From: Clavelina lepadiformis
Taxonomy: Eukaryota; Chordata; Ascidiacea; Aplousobranchia; Clavelinidae
Length of the DNA stretch: 64,000 nt
Assembly (NCBI RefSeq): GCF_947623445.1
Contig: NC_135243.1
Location: 15,378,501 to 15,442,500 of the forward strand
Reading direction: 5' to 3'
Part shown: positions 22,893-35,769 of the stretch, in pieces
How positions within the stretch are numbered: the first letter of the stretch is position 1
Layout of the letters: each line of letters starts with the position of its first letter
The notes under the pieces: generated by a model
Told to the model about the DNA's origin: nothing
The model's input: the letters and a program-made list of their open reading frames with translations, nothing else
Database searches by the model: none
Made by a program: the position numbers and the translations under genes

Positions 22893-25800
22893 CTACTTCA
22901 GAAGTTGCTTTTCTTCATTGATAACTTTTTTCTTTAGCGATTGTTTATAGGCTTGTATGTTTTTCTTCCAAGGTGTAATTGTTTGGTTTTCACATACCCA
23001 AATGTCTTTAGCGACCTTAAACAAAACAAAAGCTCACATGCGCTGACAAAATTATTTACAGTAATAAAGCCGTTTCTAACAAAATGTTAGTGTAGCTGTT
23101 TCCCACCAGTGTTACACAGTCATCCAATTTCAGTCTCAAATCAAGTAAATCATATGTGAAAAACCAAGTCCTAACACGTCACACGAATATAAGAAAAAAT
23201 ATATTTACTAGCAAAAAATCTATAAATTGTCCACAAAATATGTTGCCAATAGTGTAATGGCATGAAAAACTTAAAACATTAAATACTTTACTCTAAACTG
23301 CATAACTAAGATGCATCATGCTATATTAATGAAAGGTTTTCAGGCAAAAACAATAACTTTGTCAACAAGGAACCACATATAAAACCGATTAAGTTTGCAG
23401 TATGTCCGTCTATTATCCCACTTTAAGCAACGCTTACTTAGAAACTAAATCTTTTCAAGCAAGACTAAAAAGTGTCTTTACTTAATTAATGAACTACAGA
23501 AACAAATTCTAAGAAAAATAACAATTAAACATCACATTAGCAAATTGTGCCTAACATTGACTACTTTTCTAGGAAAATAGGACATTTTTGAACCCAAGTT
23601 ACTACATTATACATAACAAAAATAACATGTACTGTAAGTTTATGATCCCTTATTTCACTCAACATGTCTTATGAATGAATTACCATCAGAAATTGGAGTA
23701 ACACTTTTCCCGCATTTCATGAATTTATTCAGTGTACATTAAGTTTAGGACAAATTAAGCTTGGAACATCTTTCCAAATAAATTTGATAATTTGTCTTGC
23801 CTACAAAAATGCTAAAGTTATATCATGCATTAGCATCAAAGATAACCTTCAGTTAAAAAGCAAACCTGATTAATGAGACGAAAGTCATGAGATACCAGTA
23901 TCATTCCACCGTTAAAATCGTTGATTGCATCAGCCAACGAATCAATAGTTTCAATATCCAAGTGATTAGTTGGTTCATCAAGAAGCAAAAGGTTAGGATA
24001 TTGTGAAGAAAGCCACGCAAAAACAACTCTGCATTTCTGCCCATCTGACAGTTTACTAATCGGACATAACTTCCGAAATAAAACAAAAAGGTGTCATTCA
24101 ATAGGCAAGTAAAACATTTTAGTTAAATACAGTGCTTCCTCGATTATCTGTACCTTGTTTAACTAATTTAATTTGCTTTTGAGAACAATTTGAGAAATAG
24201 TTCACTGTAATTTGCAGAAAATAAAAGCTTAATGTTATTTTTGTTTTGTTGCTAAGTAGCGTGGGGCCGCCGTAGCCCAATACAGTTACATTGGCCTAAG
24301 ACAGGCCCCGGTAATAGCGATAGATGCAAACATTTACGCAAGAATTCCCGAAGAAATTAAGATTAATCATAAATCCCTCATTCATTGCTACAAAAAAGGA
24401 AAAAAACACTGACATAAGTCGCATTCAGTTGTACCTGCTGTTTTCCACTAATTCCATATTTTCCAACCTTTTTTCGTAGTTGCTCCAAATCCTTAATGTC
24501 TGGGTAACATTTTGCCATGTACTCCACTGGGGTTAGAGTAATATCCAAAAGATCTTGCAGATGCTAAAATTATTCCAAATACATATGTTATTACACATCC
24601 ACTCAAAATATGCAAATATCATATAAACCAAAAAAAGTTTCTTACTTGATGATATCTAGCAATTTTCAGATGACTATGCCGTCTAATGATTCCATCTGTG
24701 GGACTAAGCTGCAAAAGCACATAAGTGATGTACTTACAAAGGCTAAGTTATTACTAACTATTAACTGTTATATTTTGTCTTAAAGTAAGTTCAATTCACT
24801 TCTTCAACGCATAAAAAAGTCAGTGTATCACAAAATATTGAGGTCAATTTTATTTATAGACAAATAGGCTAAAATTCTTGTGTATGTTGAAACAGAAAAT
24901 TCAGAAAGTATCTCTGAACATTATAAGTAAGCTGTCGTACCGCAAATACTGTACCCATTTGTGGATATAAAGGGAGCGGAAGGCAGTACCGTGGTACTAA
25001 ATTACTGTAACGCGTCAATTGTTTTGAAAATACCGAATCCTCGTACAGAATTACTTTTTTCAAGAAATTTGATTCGGTCCTGGTTCTTAGTATTTTTCAC
25101 ACGATTATTTCAAAATTTTGACAAGTAGTCTTTCAAAAGTTCATGTTAATTAAAATTTAATAACAATTTTAGCGTCTGTTGTTCTTTTTTTAATCTAGAA
25201 ACGTCAAGTAAAGTAGAAAGTAAGGTCACATATGGGTATAATAGTGGCAAATATTGCACTTGCAGCAGCATCTTTTATGCAAAAAGTACTGTTCAAACTA
25301 CTGTTTTGAAATAGCACTGAATACCGGAACCGTCGGCATAGTTTTTGTTGTGGAACTTATTGAACTGTGACATGCTTCCCAAGTTACCAAAACATAAATA
25401 GGTATCACAGTGAGCGAGCAAACAAACATTTTTACTTGCTTTGCTGACTTAATACACACTTGCAAAAGCTCATTCATGTAAAGTGGTTAGTTAACAAGTT
25501 CAATGAAACATAACATAACACTGTCAGATGAATTCATTGCATTAAACTGCTAACAAAGTTGTAAAATAATGCAGAATAGAACTTATTATAGTTAGTGTTG
25601 TATTAGCCAGCTGTATGTATTGTCCTTATTATGGCAAATATATTTGTAATCTTAAACATATTTTAGTTTTATCAAGTCAAAACGAAAATAATTTCTCGGG
25701 GAACTATGGCCTTGTAGTAAGCGAACTATTACCAGTGGGTATGAAGACAGTTTTTTCATGGTTACTTTTTAAGTATACTCATTAACTGCAGCAAGTATTT

Positions 25801-28800
25801 GAAGTTTGGCACCAGGCGGCAACTTTATTGGATTACAATAAATAAAAACTTTGTGGTTCAACTTTCTGTGGTTGTTTGACCAGGATACAGCAAGGTTAGC
25901 ACCATATTTGCTACCCATAGTCAATGGCAAAAATAAACAATACAAAAAAATTGTTTACTTGTATTCGTTGTCTATTAAGGAAAGTTCTTTAGCCAATGCC
26001 ATAAAGCAAGCTATCTTCTACTGTTTTGACTGGTTAGATAGTAATCTTATTCAGCATTGTTAATATTGTTGTTGCCAGTAAGCCAGTTAACTACACCAAT
26101 AGTAACATATTGTATGACTAATAATAAATTAATATTTTTGGAGTAACCATATGGCAGTGAACCAATCTTCTTTTCAGGACGGTTAAATCAATGTGTTAAG
26201 CCAGTAATTGCATACAATTTGTCCACAGATATTTATTTTACTTTTGTCTCCAAAGAATGCAAGTGTTCTTTTTATTCCTACAACTGCGAACCTCAAACTT
26301 GATGATGGCAGAACCATGTTAATTTCAATAGTATAATCAATGAAAACAAAAGCAGACAAGAACTTTCGGAAGTTAAGCTAGCTTCTTCAGTGTGAACTTC
26401 TAAACTCTCTGAACATAGTCGCATTCCAAGCATCAATAAGGTAATATATGAACTGAAAAATATTAGCATAGTTGAGCAATACCTCCCCAGATATTAATTT
26501 AAGCAGAGTCGACTTTCCAGCGCCATTAGGTCCAACAAGAGCAAGCCTTGTATCCATGTCAACACCAAATTCAACGTCTTTGTATATCCACGGCTGAATT
26601 AAAAAACATATGGAACAATTTAAATAGCTTACAAGAAAATACTTTTGCATACACAAGCAGCGTTTTTCAGACACATGACAAGTGTAACACTTTAACTTAT
26701 ATACTGACAAATGGCTTACTGTATCAGTGGAATATCTGAAGCTGATATTCTGTACCATTAGTACTGGCGGGGATAATCTTGTACACTCAGGAAAATAAAA
26801 AGAGAAGTTGTGATCAGATTTAACCTTGTCAGTCAAACCTACAAATTGATACAGTTTACAATTTATATTGTGCTACCCTGGATGCATATCATATACATTT
26901 CCCTTTTTTTTTGTAAGAATAGAGCTGGGAAGTACCACCAAAGACGATCATAAATTTATTGCTTTTGGTCAATGAGAAGCTTTTTACAAAAAGCAAAGGC
27001 AGCAAGGGTAAACCAATCACCCAGCAGCTTTATACTGTTCAATAATCAACACTGCTTGGGAAACAGCTGAGACAGTTATTCTTAACAGCAGCTCTCAGCC
27101 ATACTTTTGGCAGCTATAAATTAAGAATGCTGTGAATGTATTTTTGCTGAAAACAATATTATACTAACTTACTTTTCCTACCCAAGAAAAAGTGTTGCAA
27201 TAGTTTCTGTATTCAAGAATAGCACTTCTTGATTAAGGTTGCCCGTATACCCCGTTATCATTTACTGCATATTAAAATTCCAGACCTTGTTAACACTGAA
27301 CCCCTTTCTTATCAATAAGGACATATCGTCTGCTTCTTGCAGTCTGAATTTTGCAAACTTTAACCAAGGCAAACATTTCAAACAATGAAAGCTTTAATAT
27401 GAAAAACCTTTTTCCACCATCTTTGCCAATGTCTTTTCTTTGCTTTGAGCTTGTCTTGCCAATTTTGCACTGCCATGGCCAAAACGAGCAATATAATCCT
27501 AAAACACATAGCAGAAAACATATTGTGAGAAAATTCAGTCGAATGCTCACAGGTAGGTAAACCTCTAGCACATTTAGAACATTGGTAATTTGTATTCCTT
27601 ATATTTGTAAACTTTATATACACCTTCATATGATTGATTTGATCTTGTTCTTTCTGATAGCGTTTCATTTGATTTTCTTCCAGTTCATCTCTTGTGCGTA
27701 TAAAAGCATCGTAATTTCCCTGGATGAGAAGATAAAGTACAACTTATTTAGGCAAACGATCAATTTGCTATTCTGTGCAGATGCAAAAAGATTGAAAGAG
27801 AATTTTTATCTTACTGTGTAGTAGTTCAACTTTTTCAGGTTCATGTGTATGATTCTTGTACATACACCATTCAAAAAATCTTGGGAGTGGGAAATTAAGA
27901 CAAGGATGTGCTTAAACCTGGAAGAATAGAACAGTGCTATAAAACACGAACAGAGACGAAAAATACGAAGAAATTATACATACAGTAGAACCCTCTTAAT
28001 CTCCTTAGAGTCTAGATGACTTTGAATTTGTTAATTTTATAAATAAAAGCACCCGAAAACGACAAAAATTTGGCTGCGATTGTCTGAGCTGTATTGCACC
28101 GAAACAATACCATAAAGTTGTAACATTAAGTGACCTACTGTTTACTGACAGCTAAGTTCCACGAGGGGCAAACACATACAAAACATGACAATTAAAGGAC
28201 GTAGATAAATTTCGATCTCCAGGAAAAGTGGTTGCAATAAATGACTGGATTTATTTAGTGAATTCTACAGTACACAAAATTTAAACAATTCAACAAAACA
28301 ACACTCATTATACTGTATAAGAGCAAATGCTGCTACTTTTTTAATTCTTCTTCGAGCCACACACAAGCATCTAAATCTAAATGATTTGTTGGTTCATCCA
28401 GTAGAAGCAGGTACGGCTTTAAGAACAGTGCTCTAGAAAAATAAATATCATGATTAGATAAAACTTAGCTCAGGGAAGAAAGTTCTATAATATTTCAACT
28501 CCAGTCAATTCAACCCTGGCGAATTCAAAGCCAGTGGGTATTTGGTTATCTGCCTAATTTAAAGTTAGGGGCAAGGTTGGTATCAGGATGATCTTAAATC
28601 AAAAAATATTTGTCAGTAAGTACACCTGGAAAAGAACTTTTTAGCAATATTTAGTGGTTAGGTAATTGTCGCAAAAAACAAACTTGGCGCTAATTAAGTG
28701 CTGGCCATCATGTCACAATGAGCATGATGGTGGTGTTTTGACCAAGTATAAATAGAACGCTTCCTGTGGTAGACAGAAAATAGGTATGAGTATGACTAAA

Positions 28801-31800
28801 ACGTACTTCAATTCATTCCAGAGCCTAACCTAACTCACACAATAAGCTATTGCTGTTACAATTGATTTATTTATACCAGTTGGTAAAGGTAGATGTCAAT
28901 CTACAGCTCAGTCAGTTCAGTTTTAGCTTAATCTGGTACCGATGATTGCCACAATGGTACCGAAAATTGGCAGTCGTGCCAAAAACATGACTGCATCATG
29001 AACAGATGTACTACCTGTAACACTTCTATGTTGAAAATGAACATCAAATGCAACTATAGCCAAAATCCACAGGCTGTGAACTAACTGGGCTGAATCCGAT
29101 TCAAGTCCCAAACACTTGGGGCTTAAATTAAATTTTCCTCCTTCACCATAAAAAAGTTATTACTGTTCATAATTCCTTTTAGACAGAAAAAAAAACATTT
29201 TAATGGGCTTGATGCGTTTGAAAGAAAGCGCAAAACACAAAAACATAGTAATAATTAATTTTGTTATGTCTTTTTTGCTTCATATCACCTTTACTCACCC
29301 TTCCATGTTTTGAATGTGATCTTCTTAAATAAAAAATTGCACATCAGCGATTTATTTTCAATTCAAGCAAAAAGCATACTGTAGAGTAAGCCCAAAAAAA
29401 GCTGCTTTAAATCAAAGAATAGTTGCCAGTCAGTATATGGGAGAAAGGATTTTTAATAATGTGTAGTGGTTAAGCATTTATTGCCATAAATAAGTTGTAA
29501 AAATGCAAATTCTCTGTTAATTATTACTGAGACTCACAAAAATAACATTTTGTTTCAAACATATTATCTTATTCAAAAACTCTCAATTTTTTGCCCAGGG
29601 ATATATCGGCCACAATTGAATTGGCAGGTGTTTGAGTTGAAAAGTGGTTAGTTTAACACAACCACCCAATTACATGTATAGAAGCCTTAAAATTAAAAAA
29701 GAGATAATATTAACATACAGCAAAATGACTTCAGGACCTATCATTAATCTTCCTTGTACAAAGTGAATGAAATATCAGACCATAAAGCAAATCATTTAAA
29801 GCAATCATTATGCTTCACAATATGTACACAAAAAGTCATGAACATTACAATTATAAAATAATATAACGTTTGTTTTGAAACTTTTGTTAAAAATAGTGAT
29901 CACAGTAAGTGTAGGAAGAAGTCAAAGAAGTTTTATAGATAAAACTATTTTCAAATTAAAACTTGATTATGACTGGAAAATACACAAGTTATAAAAAATA
30001 GGTTCATATTCTTGCATGGTGGGTCAAAGATTTGCCAATGAAAAACGCAAATGTAAATGCAGTGGAGAAACAAAGTCCACCATTATGAAGCTGCACCCAA
30101 AGAGATTCCCGGCAATGTAGTTCTCTAGCATACCGGGGTTTACCTAACCATAGGCAGTTTAGACACTTTTTAATAATGATAAAAAAGTTGGAAGATTTCG
30201 ATCAGATTAATATGCTGGAATAGCCTGGTAAACAGTCTTGACTTAAACATGATAGAGAATTGCATGCCGAAAATGAGTAGAATCATGGCCAAAAAGAAAC
30301 TAAAGTTGAATTCTCTCAAAATAAAGCTTAAAAGAAATAGTGCCATAAGGTGTTTAGGATAATATTTTAGAAATTTCCAAAACATCTACAGAACTGTTAC
30401 CAAAAAAATGCAAATGACAAAATATTAATGTATGTACATCAGTTTTAATCAAAACTTTATGGTAGACCAGCGGTGGGCAAACTTTTATTACGATGGCCCA
30501 AATTTTCCCTTCATTAGTAAATGAAGGCTCAACATCACATGTTAAACATACTCAGCCTAATGCAGTAAAATGACTAGCTAGCTAACAATTTCAATGTGCT
30601 TTTCTCTTTCTCTTTTTCGCAGCAAACATGATTTGTTGAAGCTATTAGGACAACTTCAATTAACTTTTAATCTAGTTACGTGCTTTCCACAGGTTTTAGC
30701 AAAACATGGTAACCTGCAATTAAGAAACAGATAACAAATGACAATACACTCCCGTCACTAATGCTAAGTTGTATTGCGGCCTTAAAACTAAACGTGCATT
30801 TGTTTGTGCGAGTGTGGGTTGGAATCCCGCCAGCTGACTAGCTAGCTGACCTAGCAGTCAGGGCTGACTATAGCAGTCGGGGCTGACTACCCTAAATTTA
30901 ACATTTGAATTATTTGATCTGAAATTTAGATTTAGCTTTTACATTTTGTTGGAAATATCGTTTTATCGTTACTGATAAAATAAAGCTTGAACCTCTGTAT
31001 ATAACCTTTCGCTGACTGAATTGTGATTTAGATATTCTGCAAACACTCACTGTGAGTTATCCAACTATTGTCCAAACCACAATTGGTACAGGTAAGTAGT
31101 AGGGCAGTGAAGGATTAGCGTTATAAATAAAAATAGGCTTGCAATCTCAATATGATGTAAGAAATAACGCTATGTGATTGAGAGGTTACTGGTTGTGTTT
31201 TTCAGATGTTTGCCGCTATTGCTGTAGTTAAACTTTACTTAAGGGGTCACTTCCCAATAGAAAGACAATTTTGAGCCAGCAACACTTTGATTATTACGTG
31301 TTCGCACTCAATGCGTCATATTAAAAAAAGTAAGAAATTTTCCGGTCCAATGCGCATGTGACGTCGATGTGAACAAGTTTTGTTGTTATTTTGGCGGTAG
31401 CTGGTCGCAGGTCTAGGCTAAGTTGTACATTTTTTGTGGGTTTGAGTTTTTGCTTTTTTGGAGAATTTGTGCTAAATTTTTAAGTTCAAAACTTGCTGTA
31501 AAGTTTAGGTAGCTGTTATAGAAAACTGAGTACATGGATTTTGTCCAAATTAAGACTGCAGACAGTCATAACCTAGATCTCGTTGCAAGCCAAAATTCAG
31601 GATAGGTTTATGATGTGGTTTTGCGACAGTAGCGTCTTGATTTAATGTACTTTGCATTGAAAAGCCTATCTCTTTGAATTGGGTCATGACCCCTTAAGAT
31701 GGAAAAAACATCAAGAAGTGGGTTGCTAGCGCTCTAACTGAACCAGGCCAATAGAAAAAAACACTGAAACTATCACGTAACCCACATTTACTTCATAACA

Positions 31801-34800
31801 GGATACAATATGCGGCCCATCATATTTTGCTTTGGAAGCCGGCATTTGGGCCGCGGCTCACAGTTTTCCGACCACAGTGGTAGACCAAACCATTGTTTTA
31901 CGTAAAAACGAAGTAGGTTCTCAATCTTTTAGTGGTAACTGCAACTCTATGACAGTATGTATAAATTAATTACCTTGCTAAAGATACTCTCATTCTCCAT
32001 CCTCCTGAAAACTCATGTAATTGTTTCTTTTGCATTGCAGCATTAAAGCCAAGTCCATGCAAAATACGTGAAGCTGTGACCTCAGCTGTTTCTGCCCCAA
32101 GCTCGTCCAAACGTTCATATATCTTCATGAGAGCTTCATTTTCAGCTAATTTAAAACAAACAGTTAAAACCCAACACAAGTGCACAATGTGAAATTAACT
32201 GATACAATAAGTCAAAAAGTTATTGTAGTATGAAACTGTTAGTCTGAACCACTTTGTTGTGACACAAAATGTCTATTTAGCGATGTATCCAGATAATCGG
32301 AACCAAAACAATAATAGGACGAAATAATGTTGAGCGGGAACATGTTACACTAATGTATATTAAATAGGAATTTAAGTCAGTGTCACGAAAATCAATTGCA
32401 AAGAATAAAAGGATTTTACTGATCGCCTAAAAACGAAAATATATTTTATGTTCATGCTTTTAGTAAACTAGCTCGTCAGTGCTGACTCAGCGTTTTGTAT
32501 AACGATCTCATCTAACTATATCACTGTTGCTTTCATTGTGCATAGATAATTGGCTATTGTATTTGTCATCTACGACAAGTGCACAAAAAGTTGCATTTAC
32601 AACCAATCTTTTTTGCTTCGCAATCTGGTTTATCGGATTTTTTTTCTATTGATTTAGCACATTTATTCTGAAATTTTGTGTCGGAGTCGGACTGCAGGGT
32701 GTCCGGATAGAGGAAAAATGCATGGAAAGAAATCGGTTCCCTGCAGTTTTGTGGATAGCTTTTGGATAGCGATTAAGGATTCCAGTTGTTCGTGGTTCGG
32801 ATTAACAAGGTCTAACTGTATTTCACATTCATGTTTCAGAATGAATTAGAAAACTTCATTTCACATACGGTCAGCTTGAACCAAATGCTCAGCTTCAAGC
32901 TCTAAGCGATGTCTTTCATCATCTACATTCAACACAAAATCAAGTGGAGTAATTTCTACTGCAGGTGCTTCATGCCGTAAGTAGAAGCTGTCTATGTGAT
33001 CTGGGATAGGAACTTCTCTAGCACCAAGCGTAGCCAGCATTGTTGATTTTCCTAAACAAATGTCTTTTTATAGTTTTGTAAAAGAAGTTTTCAACACAAC
33101 TGATTTGAAATCACAAGTTTTGAAATACAAATATGCTATATATATATATAAATATACAAAAACAATCTCGTGTATTAACTCACCACAACCATTGGGTCCA
33201 ATTAAACCATATCGATTCCCAGCATTTAGTTCAAGATTTGTGTCTTGAAATAAAACCTAAGCAACATATCAGCGTTTATTTCATTAGATGGTAAGCAAGA
33301 AAGATAATTACGAAACCACCTTGGCTTAAAAGTAATTTAAACCAGTAAATATGCCACAATTGCAGTTTTTTTTTCTTGAGATAAATATTCAATTACGAAA
33401 GAATAAATATACTATGTATATGCATGTATCAAACGCATTTCAATTGTGTTTGCATACTGAGTGCAAACAGGTGTAAATATTGGTAGCGACGTAAGTCGTG
33501 AATAAATATACACAAGATATAGGTTACATAATTTATTCAGAACCAAACAAGCATAACTGTAGCTGTGTTACTTAAGTAAGTTTGGCAACTGTTGTTAACT
33601 ACATGCCACACTAGGTGTTACATTTTTAAAAGCAAATAAACATTAAAATGTTGAATTTCGCTTAGGAAAATTACTTGCTTCACCCAAAATCTTGAGACAA
33701 AACTTAACATCTCTGTGTAGTTTTGAACAGCAGCTTCTGCTTGTAATGGCACACTTTTACTGGGCGTAACAAAACTTTTACTTGAGTAACTTTTGTAGCT
33801 ACTCTGAACACTACTGTATTAATGGTGATGTAAAAAATTGAAACCACAAACCTGTCCATGGTAAGTACATGAATAATTGTGTATGTGCAAATCAGAAGAT
33901 ACAGGATGGGAAGCTAATACTCCTGTGCAAGAACGTGCATCACTGTGTGCTGAGCTTTCATTTAAGGACAATGAGGCAAGTGATATTCCATTTACTAAAT
34001 TGTAAAATATGTAGGTTATTCAAATCTTGCATTAAGCATAAAAAATTATTATTAACCAATTCAGTAACTTCACCTAGATCAGAGGTGGGAAACATCTGGC
34101 CCTTGGAAATAATTTAATCAGACAGGAAAGCTTGTACTTCAAACTTAATTTTTGATCAAAACACTTCATGTCTTACCGGTTGAAACACAGCACATGCAAT
34201 AAACAGTATGCATGCTATTATGCTTAAATAAACAAAATCAAATAAATTTACAGAAGGATCTATCCTTAAACTCTATTCGATGTGTTGTGAAACATCATTG
34301 ACCTTCAATCTAATTGAAATGCTTTTTTGGCCAACATTCAAATTCCGTATTTAAATCGTAGGTGTAATATTGCTAGCTTATTAATGTTTAGGTCTTTGGT
34401 AGGTTGTAAAATGCTGATAATGTTATTGCAAATAAACCACTATCTTATAGGGCTGTGTGGCAAGGAAACTTATTCAGACTCATACAAACCCGAATATCTT
34501 GTAGGTCGTCATTAATGAATCCCAAATCTATTCGTACCAGAACCAATCGATAAAATTATATTGTAAACTGGTCAACTTTTACTAATACCATGATGCAAAA
34601 GCTTAACAATTTCCCTTGTTTTAAAAATCTAATGTTTAAATAATGATGGAAAAAAATCAAGATCGTTAAACAAATGACTTTCGTTTTAAGGAGTGTTAAC
34701 CTTACCTAAGTTTAACAGGGAACTAGATCTTAATTTCTTATCAAAGTTGACAAATGTACAAATGATATTATATTTGGCTCAGCCATTATTAGTATTCTTG

Positions 34801-35334
34801 TTTGCCCGAGAATCTTTAACACAGGCAATATTCAGCGATTCTATATGGGTTTCGGTTGGTATTAGCGCATCCCTATTGGATAATGTCATTTACAAAGAAA
34901 TTAAAATAGAATCTTATGGTTTGCTTATGACATTTGCCATTATTTGGTTTATAACTTCAAACGGTGAGCAACTTATAACAAACGTTTTTAAATTATGTTA
35001 GCTAGGATTTGGCTCGGCACTTATGATTTATAGTGATAAAACGATGTATGCATTTAAAGAGTACGCAATTAACGAATTTGGTTTGTAAAACAATCTAAAC
35101 GTATTTCGATAGCAAATATGTTTCCCCCCTCTGACCCTGATATCACACATAAAATAAGATTATCATCCAAGTACAATTACAACAGATGCATAACAAAATT
35201 TTCTTACTTTTTTCTGGAACCGCTTCAGAAATATCTTCAGCTTTTTGTTCATTTGCTTTCTTATTAGGACGTTGTCTGTTCTTTGCAGCCTCTTTCTTTT
35301 TTGAGGCACGACGCTTTGCTGCTTCAGAGGGCAT
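22893..35334 (-). CDS. ABCF2: ABCF2, twin-ATPase ABC protein without membrane domain, 15 exons
   Basis: Exons in transcript order: 35334-35208, 33994-33852, 33256-33184, 33051-32869, 32145-31974, 28432-28337, 27917-27815, 27719-27624, 27498-27408, 26838-26720, 26593-26483, 24708-24646, 24563-24435, 24069-23866 and 23015-22893. They join in frame to 610 aa; vertebrate ABCF2 is about 620. A lysine-rich start ([18 protein letters not shown]) precedes two nucleotide-binding domains. NBD1 has Walker A GPNGCGKST, signature FSGGWR, Walker [11 protein letters not shown] and H-loop SHSQDF. NBD2 has [25 protein letters not shown] and SHDFR. The inter-domain linker carries [18 protein letters not shown], typical of ABCF2. 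ABCF proteins are soluble, ribosome-associated ATPases. All catalytic motifs are intact. Large introns (28433-31973, 24709-26482) hold transposon insertions. [13 protein letters not shown] and the N-terminus separate it from ABCF1 and ABCF3. Confidence 0.96.
24979..25365. repeat. dispersed inverted-repeat family, copy 2 (in ABCF2 intron)
   Basis: Aligns by eye with the 14510-14991 copy: GGCAGTACCGTGGTACT start, an AGAATTACTTTTT block, a TTCGGTCCTGGTTC block, AATATTGCACTTG, then GAATACCGGAACCGTC. The termini are eroded. Confidence 0.6.
30460..31885. mobile_element. 1.41-kb hAT-type element with 8-bp target duplication in ABCF2 intron
   Basis: Spans 30468-31877. Left end CAGCGGTGGGCAAACT; right end, reversed, CTGTGGTCGGAAAACT (12 of 16 match). 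Flanked by TGGTAGAC on both sides (30460-30467 and 31878-31885). GGCCC/GGGCCGC words near both ends are common in hAT elements. No transposase frame. It contains a TTAA-flanked element (31243-31693) and a possible tRNA-derived SINE stretch near 30755-30990, with a GGTTGGAATCC B-box-like motif followed by short AGCTGACTAG repeats. Confidence 0.82.
31239..31697. mobile_element. 451-bp TTAA-flanked MITE nested in the hAT element
   Basis: TTAA at 31239-31242 and 31694-31697 bound termini GGGGTCACTTCCCAAT and, reversed, GGGGTCATGACCCAAT. A TTAA duplication with short inverted repeats is piggyBac-like; the ends are GGGG rather than the usual CCY, so the superfamily is less certain than the boundary. 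It interrupts the hAT element and is younger than it. Confidence 0.75.
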
Positions 35335-35646
35335 GTTGTTTGAATAGTTAGATAGCTCAAAATTATGAAACTCTTAGTTACAAAATAAATTTGTTAAGCT
35401 TATTACTGCACTGCACTGGTTGAAAGTTCAAACAATTAACACACAATTGAAGCAATTTCAAATAGTGTGCCCAGACAAGCATAATTATTTTAAGTTTAAT
35501 GCAAGAATCAGCATCAAAACTGCACCAACAAAAGAAATAAAAAAAATACAAAAAAGAAAAGCAATTGATTGAGTCAATCTAATACAGTTGAATGTATTTA
35601 CTATAATTTCATATGATTTTAGTGAGACTTAGGATCAATTTCTTAC

Positions 35647-35766
35647 TGAGGCAAGAAATTTGTCCTTGTACAAATCTTTCAATCTTTCGCGAATAATAGG
35701 AGCTAAAGAGCTCTTTTTCGCACACTTGCACAACAGTTGCTCCTCTAAATCTGTTAAAATTTTCAT
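35647..35766 (-). other. possible orphan first coding exon
   Basis: On the - strand an ATG opens exactly 40 codons that end in frame at a consensus donor (TCA then GTAAGA). The peptide is charged and helix-prone, starting MKILTDLEEQLLCKC and containing PIIRERLKDLYKDKFL. I do not recognise it. It lies about 310 bp upstream of the ABCF2 ATG. A weak acceptor at about 35358 (TTTTGAG before CTATCTAAC) would join it in frame to ABCF2, giving an extended N-terminus. It could instead belong to another gene or be chance. Confidence 0.3.
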
Positions 35767-35769
35767 GGA

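Noticed and set aside
24262..24330. tRNA-like GC-rich stretch (TAGCCCAATACAG ... AGGCCCCGGT)
   Set aside because: A loose A-box only; no B-box or acceptor-stem pairing, so not called as a tRNA or SINE.
30810..30840. GGTTGGAATCCCGCC B-box-like motif
   Set aside because: No matching A-box at tRNA spacing and no cloverleaf; kept only as a possible SINE remnant within the hAT element.
34693..35001. 102-codon hydrophobic frame inside an ABCF2 intron on +
   Set aside because: It starts from GTG, lacks an upstream ATG, splice signals or family resemblance, and is explainable by chance in AT-rich DNA.
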